Assembly (NCBI GenBank): GCA_005406025.1
Contig: BGZK01000088.1
Location: 620,001 to 684,000, forward strand
Reading direction: 5' to 3'
Source of the DNA: Eumeta japonica
Taxonomy: Eukaryota; Arthropoda; Insecta; Lepidoptera; Psychidae
DNA: 64,000 nt
The notes below the pieces were generated by a model, which saw only the letters and a program-made list of their open reading frames with translations, was not told where the DNA came from and made no database searches. A program made the position numbers and the translations under genes. Of this stretch, positions 36,453 through 47,220 are shown one piece after another (positions within the stretch are counted from its first letter, which is position 1; each line of letters opens with the position of its first letter).

Positions 36453-38115
36453 AGTCAGGGAGTACAATTAGACTGAAGTACAAAACTAATTTATTAATCC
36501 GTCCACAATCAGTGCCGAACGTGACACCTTCTGTATGAAGCGAGTCTTTTAACCGCCGACTCTGTACTGCCCAAGCCAATTCAAATTAAATTAATTCGAT
36601 TTTTTCCGAATCAGTTGCAGCTAACCAAACGAAGTTTATAGATACACATGACCAATATGGCTGTACCGTGAAATCGTTGATTATATTACTCACTATAACA
36701 TTAACTACTGTCATAAAAATTACAATTTTTTTTGTCGTATCTGTTTATAGAGGATAATCGTAGTGAAATAATAAGCTGGATAACTTTTATGCTGACGGTG
36801 CTCAGCGTCACGTCGTGTTAGCTCGAAGGGACAAGTGTCAGTGGGAAACTCTCACTTCTTCTAACTGTTAATTTTATAAATACCAAATCTCTCGCACGCC
36901 AATTTAAGTCCTATAACTATTATTATTATATACTGTTATTTATAATATTAGTCTATTCGGAAAACATTTGACTACCCCATTCTTTCCGAAAAAGTATATT
37001 TTGATGGGCGTTCGTACGACAAATACATGACGACATTACCAGAATTCTAGAATATTCGGTGTCCACTGGCGCGATGGAGTTGCCAAATTTATTTTTGATA
37101 CCCTAAGTTATACTCACTACTCACGATTGTTGTGCAATCGGTGCAGATTACACAAAAATAAATAGCAATTGTTTAAAAAACATAATGTCTCCCAAATTCG
37201 CATAATTCAAAAGTTGACCGCGTCTATTAGAGATTATTATTTTAAAATTAGTTTGATGAATGCTGAAAGATTGAGCTCGTCTTAATTTTCTCGATGACTC
37301 ATATCAATTCATCTAGACAAGAACATATAAATATCAATGTGTTTATTTTAAAATATTTAGATAAATTTAACAAATTGAAATGTCTATATCTCAAATACAG
37401 AATTTCCTATGAAGGCGAATTTTATTTATTTTATATTAACAAACATTCGTTTTATATTTTAATCGAAATATTCTTAAACATTGAAAATGGTTTTATCCAA
37501 AATTATTATTAATAAAATTCTACATACAAACTAAGTAACATTTCTTCAGAAAGCGCAATGAACCATTAACCTTATAGTAATTAGAAAGTTTATTTCCCAT
37601 TGGAATGGCAGCCAAGTAAAAAATGTATCAATATAACAATTAAACTTTTTACTTATTAACAACCATTGTTCTGAGGTTAATATTTATGCCGGTGATTTAG
37701 AACAACTTTTCTTGAATTGCGATAAAATAATTCGTCAATATAAAATATCTGCATTTAGAGATTTGTAATTTCTTCCACACAAAAAAATATTGAGATACTA
37801 ATCTATAACAATTAATATTAAAAATAAAATTTTGTTCTTATTATTCATTTAAATAGGATTATATATAACCGACAACGAAATTAATTGTAAATTAATATCT
37901 GAATTAATAAAGGTATAAATGTATATACATACCAAAATTTTGATAGATTAGTTATTCATTTTAAGCTTTAAAAAACCTTAAATGTAGCAATATCTTATAA
38001 GCATTTTTCGAGTTCCGTGGGTCCATTTAAAAAATGAAACCCTTGTTTCTGTCTGTCTGTTTTTCTATCACATCCAATTTGCTCAGAATCTATTGCATCT
38101 ATTTAGTCGAAAATT
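36453..38115. other. AT-rich intergenic DNA
   Basis: Nothing recognised. The 72-codon frame at 37294 is AT-driven. Confidence 0.4.
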
Positions 38116-38119
38116 TGAT

Positions 38120-38560
38120 ACACATATAAATGTCTGCGATCTAAACGAACGTGTAACGTAAATAAACGAAATTTTGAACAAGGGGCTCCTTTAATCTATT
38201 GAGTTTACTTTTGAGGGGAAAATTAAACAATTAATAAAAAAAATCTGCAAATTGTACTGAGTAGCATATCAAATAGAATAACATGTTGTGAGCGCCCCAA
38301 ATATATTTTTCTTTTATAATTAAAATAAAATGGTTATACTTATTTTGACTTAGTTATATAGTTGACCATTCCCTAATTCCGAAACTATTCAGGGCAAAGT
38401 TTTGAAAAAAATACAGAAAATAATTCTTGTCTTACAAACTTCAAGAAAATCTGTAAATTTATGGTCTTATAATAACATGTTAAATATCTCAGGATTGTGA
38501 GCACATATAAATGTCTGTGATCCAAACGGACGTGTAACGTAAATAAATGGAATTTTGTAC
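38120..38560 (+). repeat. Direct repeat pair of about 60 bp, 380 bp apart
   Basis: 38121-38180 and 38501-38560 align without gaps (cacatataaatgtctg, then gat, then acg-acgtgtaacgtaaataa). A looser third copy with acgtgtaacgtataaataaa and gaggggtaaatta lies near 55250-55320. This points to one dispersed family. Confidence 0.65.
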
Positions 38561-40655
38561 AAACTTAAATTTACAACCCTTTTGTTACCACAAACAAATT
38601 AGGGTCATACTTATGAAAACATAGTCGATAATATATTCATGGTCCGGAACTTTCTTGAGATGAGATCAATTCGCACTTACCCACTATTTAAATTTAAAGT
38701 AACGAACACAACATTTATTTACGGCAATATTTATTTATAGGCGGAAACTATATGACTGCATAAACATGAATGTAACCGGCCCATCGTGTTGCGGACCACA
38801 CTTAATGAAGGGTTCCGTAGCACTGCGGTTTTACTAGCCATGTCGATGATGACGACGTTAACCAAACAAAAACTTGACGATAGTCTTGGACTTAGAAATT
38901 GAACCATAATTCATTCAGTTTTTAAATTCGAACGTTATCGTCTTAATCAATCGTAAAAAATCATGAGCAACGATTATATTATCTGTAAACATTGCAAATG
39001 ATTTTTTGCCTTGCTTTAATATGTCAGCGTGAGTGTGTACAAGTACGTCAATAGCGTATGCTGTTTGCTTTAATTACCTGCATACCTGTGAAATGTTAAA
39101 TTTAATGTCGTTAATAGTTGAGAAAACAGTATTTTCAAAATCGACTTACGTTGATTATTTTTCAACCATTTCAGGCAAGCCGTTACACATCGACACAACA
39201 TGCAACCTCGTGACAACATGCAAAGCTCAAAAGTGAATATTGTAGCCATTCCATAACCATTTCCGTGATTGTATATACTTCCAGCTCTTCGCCCATATAG
39301 CTTCCTATAACTTTTATGTTGATCGATCTTGCCGTCGATCACGCTCTCGTTCCTGCTTTTATTTCTAGCCCTAGTACCTAGTACTACCTAGTACCTAGTA
39401 CCTAGTCTTGTTTCGATCCCGATAATGCTCTTGATTCTACCTTACGCGCCCAAACTCAAGTTCGATAAAGGTCCTTTTCTCAGTCTTGTCTCCGATCCCG
39501 GGGTTTGTATTCCGCTCTTCGTCTCGTTTTCGGTTTCGACACCGCTGCCGGTTACAGTTCCGATTTATACAGAACCGGGGCGATTGTTACACACATTTAA
39601 ATTTCTATGATTGGAAGAATTTTTAGAGTCGATGTATTAATTTGGTTCAACAATACAAACATGTAGTTAAAGTCGGGGACAATTGCTATTAGATATAAAA
39701 AATAATACGCCTGTATTGGAACGCAATGTTGTGTCCAAATTTCAATACAATCTAAGAACTAATTTTTAAGTTTTACGGCGATAAATATACGGAATTTTAT
39801 ATATAAAGATTAATGTTATTATAGTTTGGTTGAAGATGTTGAACAGTAAATTTCGAAAAATGAACATCTAATTTTTTTAATCATCTAACTATCTAAAAAT
39901 TATTTATATATAATACGTGGATGATGACCCAATTCAATGTTTCTTTTAATTTTTATCATTACATTTAATTTTTTTTAATTTATATCTTTTACCTAAGTCA
40001 TTTAATTTGTAGTGAAACGTGTTCATGTAGCTGAATATTTATACCCTAGAATATTGTTTATATTATGAGAATATGTTTAAATTCATTATTATTGCATAAT
40101 TTTAATTTGAAGTTTGATAAGCAAAAAAAAAATAAATATCTCATTTCTAACACATAAAAAAAGAATCATTATTATTCACAAATATTTTTTATACAATAAT
40201 AAGTTATTGCGAAAAGGAAACTCTTCTTTTTTTGTATTGAACCTGAGGAGTTCTCTTATTGGTACAGTCGGGTACTTTTTAAAAAGTATACATAATATAA
40301 ATGTTTCCATCCATACATGCGCTTGTTATTCGATATGGTTAGGTTAGTTATGTGTATTTTATTGTTTCTGGACAATGAAAGTTACACTGTGTTGCAAGCC
40401 TAAAACAATTAAATGGCATTTAAATTTTAACTGCCCATTTTTCACGCGCAATTTTCGTACTGATAGTTGATTTTATGGGAAAAAAATTGTTTTCACTTTT
40501 ACTTTTGTCTATTTCTAATGTGTATCTAATGTGTAGTGAGACCCTAAACCAAGCTCAGAATACATGTTTCTTAAGTTGCATATTCCATAATAGAAAGAAC
40601 ATAAACAGTTCGTATATATTATGTATAATGGAAAATAATGTTTATATACTAGCTT
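38561..40655. other. Intergenic DNA with a CpG/GATC-type repeat at 39340-39575
   Basis: 39375-39406 has several tandem copies of ctagtac. 39410-39575 is a degenerate cgatcccg / tctcgttttcggtttcg repeat that creates a 61-codon frame. No gene. Confidence 0.45.
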
Positions 40656-40690
40656 TCTGCCTGCGGATTCACCCTCGTGGAGGTAGAATG
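40656..40690 (+). repeat. Fragment of the cttcgcccgcgtgga repeat
   Basis: ctgcctgcggattcaccctcgtgga resembles the start of the repeat at 13741. Only the first few dozen bases are recognisable. Confidence 0.4.
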
Positions 40691-40797
40691 TATTTCCTTC
40701 ATTGATCGATATTGCTGTTAATATAAATCTCAGAGTGATTTCTAATTCTGATTATTGCACTGATCTTAATTACGATTCCGGTCACGTTAATGATTCC

Positions 40798-41700
40798 CTT
40801 GCACCTTTAGATTTCTACTTGTTTCTATTTCTTCAGAATTCCTTAGATAATCTTAAGTTAACGTCAAGAGAGGATTGTCAAAATTACTTCGTGCAAGTCC
40901 TGAGTGCAAGATCAGGGCTATACGGTGGATATATTAACACTTCCTAACCAAACTCTCTCAATATTTGCTGAGTGGCTAAAGACATAATCATAGTGAAAAA
41001 CCACACCCTCTCTGTTGATCAATTGTAGCCATTTATCCTCTGCTTCTTGCTTGAGTGTCATCAGCTGTTGCCACTAGAGATCCGAATCGATTGTTTTGCC
41101 CAGTAGTAAAAACACATAACAAATAATGCCCTTCCAATCCCACCACACATATAGCATCAACTTATCGCGAGTTAATCCGGGTTTCGCTATAGTCTGTGGA
41201 GCTTGGTTGTCTTTGGATCAAGATTTTTTTTACACATTATTGTAGTAGGTAATCTATTGTTCATCACTAGTGATCAATCTTTTCAAAAGCGGTTCAGTTT
41301 CATCGCGTTTTAATAGAGAATCGCATATGAGTACCCGATTCATTACATTTCTTTCAGTGAGCTCGTGTGGTACCCAAGTATCGAGGTTTTTTGTTTATCC
41401 AGCTTTAATCAAATGGGTCATAACTGTATCATGGTCAATTCTCAGCTCTACAGCTGTTCTAAGAACTAATATACTGATTTTGCTCTACTTTTTCCAAAAT
41501 GCCATCGACTTTATCCGTAACAGGTCGACCAGAGCGAGATCCATTTTTGCCTTAAAAATTACCGAATTAAAAACGCTTGAACCAGTTTTGTGCTACTCTT
41601 ACCGACACTTTATTAGGTCCATAAAGATCACAATTTTTTTTTTGCGGCTTATGTCGCATTTTTCTATTTTTTGTGATAAAACTTCAAAATATATTGAATT
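40798..41700 (-). mobile_element. Mariner transposon, decayed, with inverted C-terminal segment
   Basis: Minus-strand reading from 41640 leftward gives NWFKRF-like remains, RSGRPVTDKVDGILEKVEQN, LDTWVPHELTERNVMNRVLI, SLLKRDETEPFLKR, TSDEQW, PGLTRDKLMLCVWWDWKGII and EVLIYPPYSPDLAL, ending near 40900. These are the ordered motifs of a mariner transposase, including the first catalytic Asp (in SDE) and the third (in SPD). The next expected piece is instead on the plus strand at 40798-40890 (LAPLDFYLFLFLQNSL then KLTSREDCQN). Frameshifts and stops make it inactive. Terminal repeats were not found. Confidence 0.85.
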
Positions 41701-44010
41701 TCTACTATACGTAAGATTCACACATTTTGGTGGACAGAAAAAAAAAATAGCGGGACACCGTTTTTACTTGTTATTTTTTTTAATTGAAAATATCATCTAT
41801 TTAAGAGTATCAAAACGAAACAGGTACAAACATTACGACCAAAGGGATTTTACCGTAACTTTTTACTAATAAAATAAGAATAAACTTTTTCATCGACCTA
41901 ATATTGATTATATGGCGAAAAATATCACCATTATTGTGTTAAACTCTAACTTAACTGCCGCGTCTATAACATTAAAACGTTCACAAACATATACCAATTT
42001 AAGACACCTTGAATAAAATGTGACACAAATACTTCGAAAATTCAATAGACATTAAGAAGTAAGTGTTATGGAAATTTAGGAATCGAAATTATTTCCTAGA
42101 TTGGTCTATTATTAGTTAAACTACAATAGTCGGTATGAATATGAACGCCCGTTAAATTGCATACATAACGGTCATTCCACGATATGCCAGGGGATCACAA
42201 TACAGTTGATTAATAATGATACATTACACATAACAATAGTTGTAACACGAGAAATGGCTTTTACATGTAATGACACGAGGTACAGATGGAATTGTAATGT
42301 CTATTGTTATAATAATATCTATTAATTTGTGATTATGAGTATGAAAGAAATTCGGGTTTTTTAAGGGTTTGAGAAATTAAGGTTTTGAAAACATTCAAAT
42401 ACGTTGAGGATGATATTAATATAATTCTGATCTAACTAACTTTTTACTAAAAAAATTTATAACTATCGGAAAACCTCATTAAAAAGTGTATAAAAATGGA
42501 AGTCTCACAACGCAGTCTTCCCAAGGCAAAAAGTTGTAATATCTCACGGTGAACCAAACCAATTATTTTAGTTAGAATCTATGGAAGCACATCTTTGAAG
42601 ATGTGTACAAAGTGTTGACACCTTTGCCTTAAATTGTTTCGCAATTACTTACCTACCAGAACTTATAACGACCGTATAAATATTAGACATCTTTATTACT
42701 ATATTAAATATAAGGACTTGGCAACCGCAAAAAAACTTAATAACGTCTGTCTAATAGTTGTTCTTGTTTTATTTGTGCTTGTTAACGTATTGCATAAAAT
42801 AGACCTGCTAGTGTTTTGTTCTGTTGAGAGTATTTAGACTATTTAGCAGATTACTCTAATGTGATTATGTTGCCAAGTCACTATGTTTATTATGAAAATA
42901 AAGAGGTTTTAGCATTGTGTAAGTTTTTGTAAAAAATAGTGTGTTCCATGAATGTGATTTCTCAAGACTCTGATTGAATTCAGAAGAGTACTTTAAACTA
43001 AATACATAGAACTTCCGCAATGTATTATACATTACATGCAAACATCCGTTTCAAACGTAATTGCAAAAAAAAAACAATCTTGAAAAATTATAAGTTTATT
43101 CTATTTTAACTACTCTCATTTCACTGTTTATCATTATTTAGTCTACTTCTATACTTTATCATGAGATATTTTTAGTACCTTTTATTGTTTAAATGTGTTT
43201 TCTGAAAAAAAAACTTTCAAATAAACTGTGAGTTTACAAATTGAACAAATTCGAATTCACTAGCGATCAGAGTAAATTATTTATCTGAGGTTTTATGTCT
43301 GTTACTATTTTCTATACTAGTATTTTCTCTACTGTAAATTTATAAAACGAACTATGTATATCGCTCTTTCTACGATCTGCTAATTGTATTGCTTGTAACT
43401 TCAACAAAAGTATAATTTAATATGGGTTAGCAAAAGAATATATAAAGAACCACCTTAGACCTTCCAAGATCACTTAAGAGTAAGTAGAAGGCAATCGATA
43501 TGAGCACATTTCCGCAACCGGCCTAAAGACGCACCACGTGTCAGATGAGCGAATGCGCGAGCGCTGGGATCCACTGAGATGACCCGGACAGGGGTCGTGA
43601 CCTTTCCCATTTTAGGATTGTAGAACGACGACTGCCTATCCAATTTTGGCAACGTGAAGACCTCCAGCGAGAGTTAAATTGAAGAAAACACCGGACAAAT
43701 GCTAATAAGTCTCGCGTGCTGGGCGTTCCTTATGAACTTAATATATGAGTGGATATTTCATCCATCGATGATTTTTGTCTATTATCGATGTCAATAAGAC
43801 ACTTAAAATTTTTAGAATTAGCCACTTAGAAACTGTAAAATAAAAAATATGTTTACGTTTTTAAAATGGAACTCTTTAACAATCTTATTATGTATATGGC
43901 ATTCATCTGTCATTTTTTTTCCAAAATTGTTGGCAAAAAGAATTTAACGCGAGAAAACTTTCATGTAAACAATTTCTATGACTTTCCTTACCATTTAAGG
44001 CACTAAAAAA
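41701..44010. other. AT-rich intergenic DNA
   Basis: No gene supported. A GC-richer patch at 43490-43670 has a 60-codon minus frame without family motifs and is probably old repeat. Confidence 0.4.
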
Positions 44011-44015
44011 GTTAT

Positions 44016-44245
44016 AATAGACTTTGGTTGGTCTTTTATGATGAAGGTGCATCTTTTGTGAGTTTTGATAACTGGTTTAACGAGTTTAAACGTGGTCGCA
44101 CTAACCTGACGCACTAAACTGACAATCTGCATCAGAGACGTCCTTCTACGGCGACAACTGAAGACATCAGTGCTGTGCGGCTCATGATAGAGACTAATAA
44201 AAGAGTGGCCTACTACCAGATTCGGACAAGCTTAGGCATCGGTAT
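44016..44245 (+). mobile_element. Second mariner relic, N-terminal half
   Basis: The plus strand reads SFDNWFNEFKRGRTNLT, a stop, RRPSTATTEDISAVRLMI then ETNKRVAYYQIRTSLGIGMN. This is the DNA-binding half of a mariner transposase of a different subfamily from the one at 40798-41700 (GRTNLTD-x-x-x-x-x-GRPSTATTED type). It ends abruptly and has no catalytic part. Confidence 0.8.
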
Positions 44246-47144
44246 GAATGAACTGGACAAAAATGCAAAATACGCGCAAAAATTTCATTTTTTGATTGTG
44301 TTTATTTAGAAGTAAAAATTACTGTATCAAAGGACCGTAGACCTAAATTATCTGATATAAACTGCAACTCCAAACCGATAGACAGAGAAATGCATAACGA
44401 AGGGGTTACTTTTGAGGCACGGAACCCTAAAAATAGATTGCTATAAATTAAACTAATGCGGGTGCCCCTGCTTTATATACTATTTATATATTAAGCGTCG
44501 AAGATTCTATGGAGGGTGTTGAAGGATAATCATTTAACTTATAGTTTTCCAAAAGTAAGAAAGTATTTTAATACACAGTAGAAGCTTTAATATAAGTTTA
44601 GATACTAAAAAAATCTAGGAAAGCGTTGGTATTGCAAGTTAGCCCTAAAAGCCTCGGAATCTCTGAGCTAAAAACATCGATGCTTACATAACGGAGCTGC
44701 TGGAGACAAAATAATATCATTTGGATATTTTTCAACTGTTCGACGTCTAATTTTTATTTCAAAAAAATATTATAAATTTTAATGAAAAAATGCTTTTGAG
44801 ACTACTTTTTAAACGTCCGATCGACACTTTTCAGGTAGAGAGAGAGACCCCTCTCCTCAGAGAGAGAAAGAGAATAAAAGTGTACCTGGCGCCGAAGAGC
44901 GTCTGCTTCTCCCAATTTGTTTACTATCTTATAGCTTGCTTACAATCGTTTGTCTAATAAAGGTATATTAATGCAGTATAGACGTGCGCTGTACGTATCA
45001 ATATGTATTCATATATTTATACTTATCACACTGATTAAATTAACAATTAGTTTATATTTTTAAAATGACTTCAAAACAAAACTTAAAAGAATACCGATTA
45101 TATACTATTTTATTACCTTTTCTTCATTGTGCTTGTTTTTTTTAAAAAAAAAACATAATCTACAGCGAAAGGAACTATTTTAATAAAGTAATCTTTACCA
45201 CTATATAAATCTGTACCCTCTGTCTGCACATACAAATATTTATGTAAAATTTTGTGACAAATATTCTTTTTATGACTCATTTAACTCAACTCTGCAATTT
45301 TTAAAATTTACTTCTACCAGTCTAATCGTACGTCTATATGTCTTTCCATAATATAAGAACAGTTTGACCGATGTTGATAAAAATTACTACAAAAGGTATA
45401 TACCTCTATTTATCCGGATAAAAAAATGCACTACTCTCTCGTATACCCGTACAAGTGAGTTGTTCCAGCTTAGTGACCGTAGAAATTACAATATATACAA
45501 CCTCTTATTCGAAGCACATTTATAATATATAAATGTATTTAATTGCGGTTTCAAAGGATTAAGCTTTGCACAAACATCGAAACTGTTCGATTGATGTGTA
45601 TCAGATACCGTTCCAGTGTGATTGATTGTTCTATTAAATTTTATTATGGGATAGCGATGCCATAGTACAAACTACTTTATTAATAAAAAATCAATTCGTG
45701 CACTTAGATTAGATGTTTTTAATATATTATATAAAATTAATAAAAAAAGGAAATTTTGTAATTTATCATTATTTTGGATCACGTGTTTCACTTACAGATA
45801 AATTCAAGGAAGTTGGTACTCTTGCCTAGTCATCTCAATATATTTATGAGAATATTGTGTGTGTGAATAAAACTGTTCATTATTTATAGTAAAAAATAGT
45901 GCTAATATTCTGTTGTATACGGTATTATTTCACGGAAATTCATTGTTAGACGCTCGCCTGCGATATGCAGCAACATGCAGCATGCGACCCACCGCTGACC
46001 CTCGAATTTGTTCTGCCACTACGTATCCTCATCCAACTAATGGTATTCATCACGTTAATACAAAAAATGAAAATAAATTAACTATTCCTCATTTTGTGCT
46101 TGAAAATTTTCAAAAAGTATATTGTTCGAGCTTTAAATGGGATTTCATTTTGAATGAAATTGACTGTCAATCAACTTGAATAAATTCCAATTAACGCCTG
46201 AACAAACACATTAGTAAACGTATTAAAAAAAAATTATGAAGTACATAGTTTTTAGACAGCCGAGAACATAACAAAATAGCAGTTTAATAATTTTTACAAG
46301 AACAGTTTTACGTTTTTTTTTGTATGTGAAAAGCAGTTTGTACACTATTTTCACTTAAAGAAAATCACTTTCCCTATTGAAATATATAACACTTTTATTT
46401 TGCATGTCCAATTATACAGTATTCTGTAAGTCGTGGACGCAGGTCCGGTAATGAACTTATGTGAAATTAATATATTTCCGCCGCGATTATTCCGCATTTG
46501 AGTAACGCACGCGCTGCTCTGCATCAACTAGAAAAGTGCGCGCGAAAATAGATGCGGCATCTGAAAAACGGGCAAGTCAGAGTCAGGTAAGCGAATGGTG
46601 ATTTCATTCCTAATGGTCCTACTTTTCTTATTAAGTCTTTGTATTGAAAACTATGATATCCTAGAAATTTGAAAATTAGACCACGCATATATTTTTAATT
46701 TTCTATGCCATATGTATATGATCGTACGTCTGAATTTATTTTTGATGCACATTTTAAGGTGTTTTACGTTTCTTTGCAACACAGTTCAATCTTCAGCAAT
46801 TATTGATGACACGTTGATTGTGGCAACCTTGCAACTTGGCAATATTTACAGATCGCGAGAATCGATACGAAGATAAATATGATATATTAATATGATATCC
46901 ACATGATGATGAAAACAGAAAATGTTGACTTTGAAATATCCTATGTATTTGATTTTATTTTGTCTTCATCTTTCGTATGTAATATTAATTCTCCCGACCT
47001 GTAAACGACTTAATCTTAACATCGTTAATGCCTCATCCATATCCCAACAACTTTTTCTCGTATCGACGTCAACCCGCCGACATTAACAACGGCGAATGTA
47101 CGCCGTGTACCCCCGATCTTAGACGCTTCTGCCACTGCATAGAC
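44246..47144. other. Intergenic DNA upstream of gene C
   Basis: 44834-44876 is a GA-rich tract (agagagagag). 46430-46605 is a CpG-richer patch ending in gtcaggtaagc, which could be a splice donor of a non-coding exon. The TATA box at 47145 makes an upstream exon unnecessary. No gene supported. Confidence 0.4.
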
Positions 47145-47180
47145 TATAAATACGCGATAGCACGACACGAGTGCACAGTC
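47145..47180 (+). promoter_or_regulatory. Core promoter of gene C: TATA box and initiator
   Basis: TATAAATA begins at 47145. An arthropod-type initiator acagtc (A near 47177) follows 32 bases downstream, the expected spacing. The resulting 5' untranslated region is about 44 bases, and the start codon follows an A-rich context (gcaaaaaaaATG). Confidence 0.7.
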
Positions 47181-47220
47181 TTTTTTTAACCTCTCGCTTG
47201 TAAACATCGGTGCAAAAAAA

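Noticed and set aside
41270..41869. 199-codon plus-strand open frame
   Set aside because: It is the antisense shadow of the mariner transposase relic.
46430..46605. Non-coding first exon of gene C ending at gtcag/gtaagc
   Set aside because: A good TATA/initiator pair lies directly before the ATG, and I see no matching acceptor upstream of 47221; kept only as an alternative.
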